Shown piece by piece: positions 12,487-24,584 of a DNA stretch of 64,000 bases. The notes below the pieces were generated by a model that did not search any database, was not told where the DNA came from, and was given only the letters and a program-made list of their open reading frames with translations. The stretch covers positions 20,064,005 through 20,128,004 of the forward strand of contig NC_063256.1 of assembly GCF_019578655.1 (NCBI RefSeq), in the 5' to 3' direction. Every line of letters begins with the position of its first letter. The first letter of the stretch is position 1. Source of the DNA: Ricinus communis (Eukaryota > Streptophyta > Magnoliopsida > Malpighiales > Euphorbiaceae). The position numbers were made by a program, and so were the translations under genes.

Positions 12487-15204
12487 ATGTTGGGGAAGAT
12501 ATGCAAGTCCATCAGAAGATTATACTGCTCTGAGTCTAATTGTCTCTCTCGTAGGAATCAAATAGCGAATGATCAGTCGTTGCATAGTCAGAATTTGGCT
12601 GCCAAATGGGTGATTTGTGATGCTTGTATAGAAGAAAACAAAGCCTGTAACTGTGATCACAGAGTCGGAGATTTGAAGTGTGCTGAGATTCCACCTGCTG
12701 AACCTAATGGTTCTTTCGCTCATGCTGTCATCAACATGATTGGAATGCTCATAGGTAACACTTTCCTCTTCTTTTCTTTCTTGGTTAATTGGTTAAATGA
12801 GCTTCAGATCATGTCCGAACTCGAAACCTGACAGGCCTGAGGACTTGCAGCTCATTGGAATGTGTTATATGTTATTACAGGGCTTGGGCAGTTATCAACT
12901 CCATATGCTTTAGAAAATGGAGGATGGGCTTCAGTGTTCTTGCTTATTGGACTCGGAGTAATATGTGCATACACTTCTCATTTACTTGGAAAATGTCTTG
13001 ACAGAAACCCCAAGTCAAGGAGCTATTCTGATATTGGACAAGAAGCATTTGGCACCAAAGGAAGAGTCCTGGCTGCAACTTTTATCTACATGGAGATATT
13101 CATGGCCCTTGTATCCTACACCATTTCTCTCCATGACAACATTACAACTGTATTCTTAGGGACAAAACTAATGCTGTCATGGGCCAAGTTATCAACATCT
13201 CAGCTGCTAACCATGATAGCTGTGCTGATAGCACTTCCGAGTCTGTGGCTGAGAGACCTTTCTTCCATATCTTTCCTTTCATCAGGCGGTATTCTGATGT
13301 CGTTTGTTATTTTTATGTCTGTCGTACTCACTGCTGCCTTTGGAGGTGTGAAATCTAACCATAGAATACCAGGACTCCAGCTTCAGAACATTCCTGCCAT
13401 ATCTGGCCTTTATATCTTCAGTTATGCTGGCCACATTGTTTTCCCTGACTTGTATAAATCCATGAAGGATCCTTCCAAATTTACCAAGGTACCTGTTATT
13501 ATCTCTCATATTATTATTATTATTTTGGTTCATTTTTCTTGTCCTCTTGACATGCATGCCTTTTTCTTATGCATGAATTGTGGGAAGCATTTAAAAAGAA
13601 GAAGAAAAATAGTGAAATCATAAAATATAGTAACTGTGTAATTAGGCTCATAAAATATTTAAATATAAGAGAAATATAAGTTGAAGAATGTCACATATGT
13701 AAACAAATTTAAAGTTCAGAATATAGGAGCAAAAATATTATTAGACGAATATTTACTTTTTGTGATTTAATTTAAGATTATTAATGATGTCAACTGCTAA
13801 ATTGAAAATGAAATATTCACACTTATATAAGTTAACTGTATTTTGTTCTCAACATTAAAGAATCTTATCCCCCCAAAACTTCAAAGAATCTCTAACTTGT
13901 ACTACATCTAGAATAAGTATGGATACTACTCTCTAACTTTTCAAACAATTATATTTAGTTTGATTTAATTTTTAATTATTTTGACTATTTAATTCTAATT
14001 TTAGTTATAATTTTGTTATTTTAACTATAATTTTGTTATTTTGTTAATATAAAACTGATATGATATATTTCTCCTTTTTTCATTTGTTATTTTTGTAACG
14101 TATTAATTTTTATTTATGAAAGTGATTAAATTAAGACATAATTGTAGTTAAATCATTGAATTAGAGAAAACTAAATTTTTTTTTAAAAAAAAACATGTAT
14201 TTTCCCCTTATAATTTTATATTTTTGAAAATTATTACCTGCATTTTTATTTGTACACATTACGTGTTTATACTATTATAATAAATTAAATTAGATTATAA
14301 TAGCTACTTTTACTATTTAAGGCTAATGTTGCTAAAATTTAAAGTACAAGAGCTCAAAATTAAAAAAATAAAAGTTTAGGGGGAATTTTAAAAAAGTTCA
14401 ATAGAAAAATTTAAAATTTACTTACATTTTCATTATCTAGTTATAAAATAATCTAATGTCAATAAAAATAAAAGTGCAAGGACTCAATATGGACAAATAA
14501 AAGCTCAAGGGTTAACTTTCAAAAATAATAGAAGTGCGGGGACTAAAAATGGATTCTCCCAGAATTTTATAATGAAACGAAACTAATCATTTAAAAACAT
14601 TATCCCTTTGAATAGCATATTAATACACATGATATGGCTCTAATTGTTTCACTTTTCCTGACAGGTATCGATTGTGAGCTTTACATTAGTAACAGCACTC
14701 TACACAGCTCTAGCATTCATGGGTGCAAAATTGTTTGGTCCACAAGTTGGTTCCCAAATCACACTCAGCATGCCTCCGCATCTCATCTTCACCAAGATTG
14801 CATTATGGGCAACTGTCCTGACACCCATGACTAAATATGCCCTGGAATTTGCACCATTTGCTATTCAATTGGAGCACAATCTTCCCGACACTATGAGCTC
14901 AAGGATGAAGATGATCATAAGAGGAATCGTGGGTTCACTTGTGGTACTTGTGGTCCTGGCACTGGCGCTATCAGTTCCATATTTCGAGCATGTTCTTGGG
15001 CTCACTGGCTCCTTGGTTAGTGTCAGTATTTGCGTGATTCTGCCTTGTGTTTTCTACGTCAAGATTTCTTGGTCTCAGATTTCTAGACCTCTCCTTCTGC
15101 TTAATATTGCCCTCATTGCGTTTGGGTCCTTTCTTGGAGTAACTGGCACCATCTCCACTTCAAAGTTGCTCATAAAGACACTACTCAGAGCTCACTCAAA
15201 GTGA
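12487..15204 (+). CDS. AVT1-like vacuolar amino acid transporter
   Basis: Amino acid/auxin permease family (Aa_trans, SLC32/36-like), plant AVT1 group. Members studied in yeast and plants exchange protons for neutral amino acids at the vacuolar membrane. Exons are 12487-12754, 12881-13488 and 14665-15204. Splicing is in frame and yields 471 residues, a normal length for the group. A hydrophilic N-terminus of about 75 residues contains eight cysteines (6, 14, 19, 44, 47, 54, 56, 65). The permease core starts at AHAVINMIGMLIGLGQLSTP and continues with PYALENGGW, YSDIGQEAFG, GLYIFSYAGHIVFPDLYKSM and LTPMTKYALEFAPFAIQLEH, with about ten or eleven hydrophobic segments. The first ATG in the exon is used; no upstream in-frame alternative is evident. 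The second intron (1176 bases) is AT-rich and unremarkable. The exact AVT1 paralogue letter cannot be assigned by eye. Confidence 0.93.
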
Positions 15205-15523
15205 AGATGAGATTGTAAAGTTACAGGCAATGGATTTTGCAATTTCCTGTTATATTTCTTTATGTAACACTTATAAGGGCAAAAACCAAAAAATAATGCA
15301 TTTTCATGGGGCATACCAAGTAGAAAGATTGGAGTTTTATAAGTCATATATCAGGTTTTCCGTTGTTGAACTTTTCTTTATTTCAGCCATGGACATCTAT
15401 GGGGGCATCTACAGGACTACAAATTTTCTTTTAATGATATATAATACAAGGGTACTTTATCATATTCTTCTAGATTTCCTATTCTTTTTTTTTTCTTCTT
15501 CTTTATATGAATTAGTTGCACCA
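15205..15523. other. 3' flank of the AVT1-like gene
   Basis: Contains the likely 3'UTR and downstream sequence up to the MITE target duplication. A 99-codon open frame here has no recognisable domain and is not treated as a gene. Confidence 0.5.
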
Positions 15524-15532
15524 TATTAAATA

Positions 15533-16450
15533 GGATAAAAGTGCATTCTTACCCCTAACATTTAAGGAAAGAAGTGAATTTGCCCTTAAACTAATTTTAG
15601 GTGCAATTAAACTCCTAGATTATAAAAAATATGTAATCCAAGCCCCTGCTTATAATTTTAAAATGGATGCAACAAACGTCCGTTTATTTTTTTTATTGGC
15701 AAAAAAAGTGGGATCCTTATATTGACCTTCTCCTTCTTCCAACTTTTCTATTTCCTCTTTATATAAAAAAATTAATATCTGTATTTCTACATCTTACTAG
15801 AGCACATAATTATTAACTGAATATAGTTGTTAGTAATACTTAAAACAGATAGAGAGAGATCATCAAAAACTCCAAACAGGTCAACTATCTCTTCATTAAT
15901 AACATCAATTCTTGTCTCATACACATCTTTATTGTCATTTTCATTCATACAACAATGATTCTCTCAGTAATTGCTTGCTCCTCTTTACTCCATCTTCTAA
16001 AGAGTATGATTTTTCTTTTTCTCTATTATTTGTTTGATTGATTTTTCAATAATTTGTTTTTGTAGAATGCGATTGCATGTAAGGGAAGTGGTTGTACTCT
16101 TCTAGCAAAGGAATTAAATAATAATTTTTTAATGATGTCGATGTGATTTTTATGTTTCTTTATATGCATATAGAGTTTTGCTTTTTTTTTTTCAATTTTT
16201 TAACATTTTAATTACTCATACAAAGTAAATGAAAAATTGAATGTTCTTTGTATTTCTTGCTGTTGGATTGACATGTTGATCATGTATGAGTTCTTTTTTT
16301 ATTATTAATATTTTTCCTTTAAATAGAGAGAGGGAAACAAAAGTGTAAACTAAATTTTAATTTTGAATGTAAAGAGATTAATTTTGTTGATATAGTTTTG
16401 TAAATTAAAGTTGAAGATCTTATTGTTTGTTAATTGTTGAGTAATTTTAA

Positions 16451-16498
<48 letters not shown>

Positions 16499-16795
16499 TG
16501 GTTTATTTTTTGATGAATGAGGAGTGGCTTTTTCTTTCTTTCTTTTTCTTTTTTTTATAAAGGAGAAAGAGATAAATTGGCAGAAAAAGATGATGAACTG
16601 TCAATAATAGGACCCCACTTTTTTAATCGGTCAAAGAAAATAAACGAACGTTTACTGCATTCACTGTTAGACTATAAGCAGAGACTAGAATTACAGGTTT
16701 TTGATAATTTAAGTGTTTAATTGCGCTCTAAAATTAGTTTAAGGGTAAATCCGCCTCTCGCACTAAATATTAAAAGTAAAAATGCACCTTCCCTC
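15533..16795. mobile_element. Long-TIR non-autonomous DNA transposon, Mutator-like MITE
   Basis: The first roughly 190 bases (15533 to about 15723) match the reverse complement of the last roughly 190 (about 16608 to 16795). Shared landmarks include AAGTGCATT / AATGCACCTT, CCCTTAAACTAATTTTA, GCAATTAAAC and AACGTYCGTTTATTTT. The element is flanked by a perfect 9-bp direct repeat, TATTAAATA (15524-15532 and 16796-16804). Long terminal inverted repeats with a 9-bp duplication fit Mutator-like elements. The interior has no transposase-like frame, so movement would need a partner element. A (GA)n tract sits inside at 16454-16494. Confidence 0.88.
16454..16494. repeat. (GA)n microsatellite inside the MITE
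   Basis: An uninterrupted GA run of about 20 units in the internal region of the long-TIR element. Confidence 0.95.
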
Positions 16796-16804
16796 TATTA
16801 AATA

Positions 16805-17326
16805 TAAGGATAATATATATATATATATATATATATATAATAAATATGTAATTATTTAAATATATATCACTTACTTATCAATTTAATGTATAGATGTAAA
16901 TATATTAGATTATATAGAAAATTTCTCGAATAAATGATAAATATGATATTTAACTTATCATATTTCATCAAATTGAATCTTCAATAGAAACTTTGCTATT
17001 TTTTAAATAAATTCTTTTTATTTTTAAGAATCTAAATGTTTTAAAGAATTATTTCTTATCATTTGTTCAACAAGTAGGCGTAGATAAATTTGACTCGAAC
17101 CCAAATAATTGAGCATTATTTGTTTTATTGCCCATACAAAAAGAAATATATAATTAATTTAATTATATGTGCAAATTATTTTAGATTAGGGCTCAAATTA
17201 TTTTAATTCCAATATATTTTGATGGATAAATTACTTTAGTGATCCCTATACTTCTTACTTTATATCAAATTGGTACTGTAAAGTTTCAACCATTGCAAAT
17301 ACTAACTATAGAAAATGGATGAAATT
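16805..17326. other. AT-rich spacer with an (AT)n tract
   Basis: A dinucleotide AT run occupies about 16812-16840, followed by AT-rich sequence without coding signals up to the solo LTR. Confidence 0.7.
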
Positions 17327-19400
17327 TAGTTTGTAATACCTGGGTTTTTTTTCTTTTAATAATAATAATATTAGTATTAGTTAATAACGAGTTTTTATTT
17401 AAATTAATAATACTTTATTACTATTAATTTATTTGGGATGATTTAAAAATAGAATTTCAATGCTAGATAAAAATAAATGAGTTATTTTTCTATGTCAAAT
17501 TAGTTTGGTTTTTAAGAAATTAATTAAGTAATTCTTTAGGCAATAAATTATATTTTTGGTCACTAAATTTTCTCCCTGTATGAGCATATGAATTAAATTT
17601 ATATTTTATATTTGAGAGTTATGAAAGAATTAGTAAATAATATTTTATAAAAGAGTTTTTTTTTGGGAAATGATAAATTTTAATTAGCAAATGGTCTTGA
17701 TTTTTAATTGAAAAATAGTTAGCAAATTGATTAATTAAGTTAATTAAGGATTAAGATTAAATTGATAATTAATTTTAAAATAAGGACTAAAAAATATAAT
17801 TTCATTAATAATGGGGTTTTAATAAAAATTTGTATGGTTGGTATTTTTGTAATTAAATATGTCGGTAAGGGTATTTTGGTAATTTTATATTTAAAAACAA
17901 GGGTAAATAAGTAATTCTATACTTTCAATAATTCTAATTTGGCTCAAATTAAATAGTTAGGGGCTTAATTGAAAAGCTAAAGAAAAGTTTAAGGATTAAT
18001 CGAAAACCTTGCAGGACGAATTTGTTGTAATTTAAGAAGTTTAGGACTACATAGTAAAGAATAAAAGTTAAGGGACCAAAAGTCGATATGGAGAGGAAAA
18101 GGAAAGAAAAGAAAGAAGGAAGAAAGGAAGGAGGAAGAAGGGAAATCGGGGAGGGAGGAGAAGAAGAAGGAGAGGGAGGATCGGCATTCGTGGCAGGCCG
18201 TCTGGGGCGACGGAGTTGGCCGACGAAGTAGCTAGCGTCGGCGAGCAAGGCGGCAACAAACAATGGCGGCATCGGTAGCAGAAAAAAAAAAGAGCGAAAG
18301 GCATCGGCTGTCAACATCATTTGAGCCGTTTCCGGTGGCCGAGTCGGGTGGCGATCGAATCACTCGAGTGTGGGCTTCCTTTTGGGAGCAGCAGCGACGC
18401 AAATGGTGGTCGGAGTTGGAAGTTCGCGGTGGAAAGAGAAATTGGAGGGCAGCTGGAGTTTTTGGGCTTTTCCGGCGTGTTCCTGAGAGCTTTGGCTGAT
18501 CGGAGGACATATTTGGACTCTCCTCAGCTTAAGCTTTCCAATGGCACCGGTTTTGCAGCGATCGGACTCCATTTGAAAATCGACGGCCGAGATCGTCCGT
18601 AAATTTCTCTGGATGATCAGGGGTCGGATTGGAAGAATAGTGTTGGAATCGTCGTCAGCGCGCTGTCTCGAGTCTATAGGCGCATTCGGATCGTCGATCG
18701 GACTCTAGCAGCTGGAGGCGAGTCGACCGAGTGATCATGCATCTCGGTAATTCTCTAGCCGATGATTTTAGAGTTCATTGATAAAATTTATGTGCTTATT
18801 TAATTGTGTTGAGCATTAGAAATATATTGTGAGGTTTGATTGTCGAAATAAATAATTGTCGGACCATCTGCCAATAGTCGTAATTTGTGATGTGTGGCGG
18901 AGTCAAGAAAAATAGTGAAGTCTTGGGGACCCGACTCTCGTTAAAATAAAATTGTTGAAATATTTGAAGTGTTTTCTAGCAGGTCCTGGATCCGTTTTAC
19001 GGGGGGTAAACGTCCGTGTTTAGGGGAGGTTCTACCGAATTTTCGGTAGAATTTATCCAAGTCAAAATTTTCAGACAGCTAGTCCTAGGAGTCTAGGCCT
19101 AGGGTTAATTATCAAATGTTTAATGTTATTGATTGAATTGTTTTCTGTGATTAGATAATCCATCAGTTCGGCTCGCTCCACCGGAGTCATCGGAGCAGAG
19201 CTAGGAGGTCGTCAAAGCTGTGAGTTAAAGTCATATATCTGTTTACATATATCTTGCCAAGATTTTATGAAATAGTTATGATTACATTATTTAATATTTT
19301 AATTATTTATTTATTCACTCTTTATATATGTTTCATTTTCTGCATTGTGATTTCATTGATTGCGTGTTGACTCCGGATAGGACAGCAGTAGAACATGCCA

Positions 19401-19419
19401 CCTGATGGGTTGCATCAGG
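19401..19419. repeat. Hairpin in family A LTR, copy 1
   Basis: CCTGATG and CATCAGG form a perfect 7-bp stem around the loop GGTTG. The same hairpin occurs in copy 2 at 53606-53624 with one G:T pair, so pairing is kept despite substitution. Confidence 0.75.
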
Positions 19420-19497
19420 ACCGCATGCGCACAGTATGAATCCGAGGCTGATAATAAAAAGGTAAAAGGGTAAATTTAAAGAGGTAAATTTAGGACT

Positions 19498-19740
19498 TGC
19501 CCTGGTCGAGCATTGCTCTTTAGGCGCCGACTTATTTGAAAATTTAAGTGATAAGACTAGACTTAAGGACCCTGGTCGAGCTTCGCTCTCTAGGCGCCAG
19601 TCTTATTGGAGTAAGAGAGCCGAAAGGCTAAGACTGTTAGTGATAATTAAATGACCGAACTGGATTTAAGGACCTTGGTCGAGCTTCGCTCTCTAAGCGC
19701 CAGTTTTGTTGGAATGAGAGAGTTGAGACTGTTAGTGATG
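19498..19740. repeat. Three degenerate tandem units in family A LTR, copy 1
   Basis: Three units share CCTGGTCGAGC, TTCGCTCTCTAGGCGCCAG or a close variant, at about 19500, 19570 and 19673. Each core contains a small inverted repeat, GAGC...GCTC. The matching region in copy 2 (about 53686-53850) also holds three units. Confidence 0.75.
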
Positions 19741-20299
19741 AGGCTAGGGTTCTTCTAAGGTACTCCGTCTCGTGGTATGAACAAAGATTTATTTTGTTTT
19801 ATTTTACAGAAGCATAGCATGACACATATTTTATTTTAATTAAAAAAATATTTTATTAAAGTATTTATATTCGTCTTGGAATATAAGATTTTAACTCACT
19901 CTCGAGACTGACAGACTCAATTTCACTGTTTTTCAGGTGATTGTTAGTCTTTCCATAGTTTTTATTTAGCAGTCCGACTCCTTCATCATCGAGTTGATGT
20001 AATTGATTTTGGTATTTTTGAATTATAAAATTTTAGATTCTTCGCAGTAGAAATCTTAGACTTATCAATTTGTAATTTTATATAAATTCAAGTCTTGCCT
20101 AATTATACAGGTGGACCGAATTTAATTTATAGTACCCGTTAGTATAAAATTAATTGTGAAAAAAATGCTTTAGTTTGAGTCTGGATTTCAATTTGATTGA
20201 GTTAGTGAATAGTAAAGCTTACTACGGGATTTAGTGGCTTTAAGCCTACCCATTCCCTATTGCCGGTCACGGGCCTACAGATGGGGTTGTGACATAATT

Positions 20300-21767
20300 A
20301 TTCTTTTTTCCGTATTTAAATTGTTTTCTCATATTTGAATTTAGAGCATTTTCTAAGAGCCACCGGAACAGTAAACAATAATGCACCAGAATTTGTCTCT
20401 AATGTCTAACCCTGGCATTTGCATACTTTTCAATCCCATATAGTAAAGCTCAATTGCCATAAAAGTCTTCAACTTTTGACTTATTTTCAATTTTAGCACA
20501 TTATTTTTTATGTTTCAATTTTAGTAGTTAAATTATTATTTTTTAAAATAGCATCCAGTCAAATTAAAATCAAATTTTCAACAAAAATTGCTGGCAATTT
20601 AATTATTCTTTTGCTGACTCAATTTCTATTTATTGTGTCATCTTATTTCGTGAGGTTAAAAGGCTACAGTTTCATAACGACATAATTATTTTTTAATACC
20701 TTTATGTATGTACTTAATAAAAATTTATAAAAATTAGAACAGATTTACATAAAATAATTTAAATATAATTTCATAAAATCTTTATAAGTTTTACAAACTA
20801 AAACTCTTTATGTAAATTTATGTAAATTTTTTTATTAATTTTTTTAAATAATATATAAATATATTAAAAAATTTAAACTAGTATAAACTACTGACACTCT
20901 ACAAATTCATAACCACTCACCTCCCTCTCGTGAGTGTAATCCACAATTATGACCACCATGGACACCACCACCAAGCCCTTAATCCACTATTGCAATACCC
21001 ATAATAATAATAATAATCTTTACAATCTCAACCATTAATCCTTTTAACAATAATAACATCAACAATAGCAACAACTTCAAATCTCTAATATCGCGAATCA
21101 TTGTCAATTGTCCAACACTGAAGCAATGAGTAGTGAAGAAGAAGGCAACTAAGCAAAAGCACAACCAAAATCTTTACTCAACATTAGCCATTATCATTAT
21201 GAACCATGTAAGCAAAACACGTCCGATTAACTTAGAAAAATAATGTCATTTCGCTACCATTAAAAAGTAAGAGATTTTATCCCTAAAATTGTCATTCTAA
21301 GAATTAAAAATGAGAATAAGGACAAAGAGAAATAATGAATAAATTCTAAAGTGGCTTAAAATTTGATCGTTTTGATTTTTTAACTCCGTAAAAAAAGTTT
21401 TGCAAAATTAGAGAAATTTAAAGAATAGGATTTTGGGATTTAAAAATTATTTAATCTGTGAGAAAATTCTTGCTGGTGTTGATGGTGATATTATAGAGTT
21501 TTGTCGAAATGTTTAAATATATGTTTTATGTTGAGTATTGATCTCTAGCTAATTCTTTGTTTGCTTAGCCTAGTGAAAAAGTTACAAGGAGAATTTTTTT
21601 TTTTAAAAAAGAGAGTTGAAATAGAATAACAAGTTTTTATTCAATATTTTATTTTCTTAATATTGATTCAGTAAATGAAAATTAAGTCAGTAAAATAATA
21701 TTATTTTTATTAAGCTCCGGTGCCATGCCAACAGATTTTCACCAAAAATTTAAATTTAGTTTGATTG
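20300..21767. other. Intergenic spacer
   Basis: AT-rich sequence with short trinucleotide runs (for example ATA repeats near 21000). No domain-bearing reading frame or RNA gene was recognised. Confidence 0.55.
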
Positions 21768-24320
21768 TGTTAGAATATAGATTGATATTGTTAGAATATT
21801 AAAAATTGATGATCAATTAGGATATTATTCCTATTATAGACTAATCAAATCAATTAATTACAGATTGCCCCTTATATATCAATAGCTTTCTATATTCTTG
21901 TACAAATACATATGTAATACAATACAAATTTTTCTCTCAATTGTATTCCTCAACTTGGTATCAGAGCCTCAATGCAATCCTTAGTTTCTCTTCTTTCGTC
22001 ATTACAAGAATCTAACACTGTCGACCACAACTCATATGAAGCCACCACGTCTTGCCACACACTTTGTGAATTTCTAAGTCTAAGTACAAACTTTACCCAT
22101 TTTTAAAGTACTAGTTTAGTTATTTTCTATACTTGCACCATGGATGCCACTGAGTAGGTTTTTGAGCTTATTAATGTCACATTTGATTGTTTTGATTGTG
22201 ATATATAGGCTCAAGAGATATGTAGTTTCTTGAAAGGCAAAATATTGTTATAAGGATTTGTGATTTGTAAAATTCCCAAAACCAATTAAGAAAGATGATA
22301 AAGATGGAAGGAAAGTACATCAAACATATCAAAAAGTGGGACGACAAGAATAATCTGGTTTGGCAATGCATGTGTTAATGCTATCAAGTTGGATTTCTGA
22401 ATATTCGACTCTACAAAAGAGGTATGGAGGATTTTTTAGAGTTCGTTACTCTATCTCTAACAATATTCATTAGTTTCAGTTATTTAATCATCACATGCAA
22501 TAACAACCAAGGTAGACTATTCATACTTATACCTTTGAACTATAAGTAATATGAGATCAATTGCTAGTTTAAGATCCTGTTTGGACTAGCTTTGAAGCTG
22601 CTAAAGTATATGCTAATTTCCATAAAAGGCAACGTGTTTGGTATCTACTTTTAGAGGAGTTTGAGCCTATTCACAGCTCTTTACTTCATTGTAGACCTTT
22701 GCCCACACTTGATACAATTATTAATGACTAGACTCATCTATACACTCTCTGAGCTGAGCAAAATTCACCCCAAAATGATGTGGTTCTAGCTAATCAGGTC
22801 TCTTCAATAACTACTCCTTCTCCACATTCATCAAGTTCTAGCACTCGTAACTCATCAAAGTCCTCCCGGAAGAACTACTACTGCAAGAAGTATGGTCATG
22901 TCATCTTTGAGTATCGCTGACTACAGTCTAAACAATCCTCTGGACATAACATTCTATCCTAACCTTCTTGTAAACCTGTAGTTGTTACAATGCTTGAAAG
23001 TACCTCTCAATAATTCTCCATGAAGAATCTCCAAGCTATTTTAAATAGTTTCAGCCATAGCACGGTAAATCTACCTCCCAAGCCTTCTTTGTCATGCCAA
23101 GTACATCTTCCTCCTGGTTTTTTTTATTATGCTTATTGCAATATATGACCTCTAATTCCTCTACTTTTACTTTTACAAGTCGTCCTATTATCATATCATG
23201 CAGATAATTCTACCATACATATTCAACATATAAGACATTAAAACTTCCACTTTACTTATTCTTAATGTGTATCATGTTCCAAAAGTTTCTTTGAACCTTT
23301 TATCTGTTGGTCAATTATGTGAACTTGGTGCCAACGTACGTTTATGGAGTTGTGATTATTTTATGCATTGAGGGAGATTCTTGGGATTGGGTGTAATGTT
23401 GGCTGATTGTTTGAGCTAAATTCTTTGTCTTCCTTCTACAACTATTATACCTCGTATATGGCCTGCTTGCTTGGATCTTCTTTTAGTTTCTCAATTAGGA
23501 TCTTTAATTTCTAGTGCTTGTTTAGGGCATGTTAAATATGAAAATTTTGATCATCTCATGTCAGTTTTTAAAACATCATGCTTTGCCATTTTCTACTAGT
23601 GATTTTATCTTTTCTACATCTTCTGAATTGACTCATTTTAATATTTGAGGACCTACCTTGCATGATACTACAGGTGATTCAAGACATTTGATGATTATTC
23701 TCGGTTTACATGGATTCTTAGTAGATCTAAGTTACCTTATATTATGCTTAAAATTTTCCAATATGATTGCAACTCTATTTTCTTGTAATATAAAGAAGCT
23801 TCTTCCACCCATTTTTTTTTATTTTATCTCAGAATGCAACAATAGTTCATCGATCTTGCTGTGGAACATCACTTTAAAATGAGCATGCAAAATAAAAATA
23901 GAGATACATTTTTAAATCCAAGAGCTTTTTTATTTTGCTCATCCGTCCAAAGTTTTTTTAAAGAGAAGTTGCCTTTACGACTATTTATATGATTATTTGT
24001 ATTCCATCTCTTGTCATTAGTAATGTTTCTTCGTATTAGCGCACATATGATCATCCTTTAAATTATCATTTGCTTAAAATCTTTAGTAGTACTTGCTTTG
24101 TTTTTATTCAACCTCATAAGTAATACTAAATTAGAATGAGGGCATTGATTATGTCCTTTTTTAAGGTATGGCATTAAACATAAAGGTTATTGATTATGTC
24201 ATATTTTGAGAATATAAAATGTTCTCCTCCATATACTCCTACGATATTTCCACTAATCCTAATGGCTTTCTTTTACCAATAGATTTTTTGTAGATGATAG
24301 CTCTTCCAATCTAGACTAAC
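21768..24320 (+). mobile_element. Decayed Copia retrotransposon (5' LTR, gag and partial pol)
   Basis: A candidate 185-bp 5' LTR (21768-21952, TGTTAGAAT...CCTCA) is followed by the primer-binding site TTGGTATCAGAGC at 21955-21967, complementary to initiator methionine tRNA. Downstream, broken frames resemble Copia proteins in the expected order: a gag segment (about 22140-22740, including EFEPIHSSLLHCRPLPTLD), a zinc-knuckle remnant YYCKKYGHV (about 22875), a pre-integrase block SLNLLSVGQLCELGANV (about 23290) and the integrase end (FGSTCF-like, YHLLKIFSSTCFVFIQPHK near 24060-24120). Stops and frameshifts are frequent, the reverse transcriptase is absent and no 3' LTR is seen. It is a dead, 3'-truncated copy. 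Confidence 0.75.
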
Positions 24321-24439
24321 CTAATGAATAGATATGACAAGTGGACCAGTGGAGTTGAGTTTAGATAAGATCATTTTGGATTCTCGATCAATTCAGATTT
24401 GGCTATTATTTTGTTAAGTGGTATTCCTTAGTTTAGAGA

Positions 24440-24584
24440 ATTTACTTGAAATTCTAGTGGCTTAATAATGTTGTTTAATATGGAAAGCTAGAAATCAACT
24501 TATTTTCAACAATCAGAGATGTGAGCCTTTGGAAGTAGCTAGAAGGGCAGCAGAGCTCTTTGAGGAGTTCAAGGTTGTGATTGG
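24440..24584 (+). mobile_element. LINE 3'-region fragment
   Basis: One frame reads CLIWKARNQLIFNNQRCEPL followed by EVARRAAELFEEFK, which resembles the segment after the zf-RVT domain of plant L1-type LINE proteins. It is about 145 bases long and joins directly onto the LTR fragment that follows, which appears to have inserted into it. Confidence 0.55.

Larger units (their letters stand above)
17332..20294. mobile_element. Solo LTR, family A, copy 1 (2963 bp)
   Basis: Begins TGTAATACC and ends GGGTTGTGACA (TG...CA). It is flanked by near-identical 5-bp repeats, TAGTT at 17327-17331 and TAATT at 20295-20299. The whole unit is matched in the same orientation by a second copy at 51519-54451, with the same start and end and the same internal order: an AT-rich left arm, a GC-rich block (about 18100-18760), a GGTTGCATCAGGACCGC hairpin region, three CTGGTCGAGC repeats, and a right end of CTACCCATTCCCTA plus CCGGTCACGGGCC. 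No primer-binding site, polypurine tract or pol sequence flanks it, so recombination to a solo LTR is the simplest reading. The parent superfamily cannot be told from the LTR alone; LTRs this long are commonest among Gypsy elements. Confidence 0.82.

Noticed and set aside
18263..18602. Overlapping frames on both strands near 18.3 kb
   Set aside because: Same GC-rich LTR block. Frames on both strands and disagreement with copy 2 argue against coding.
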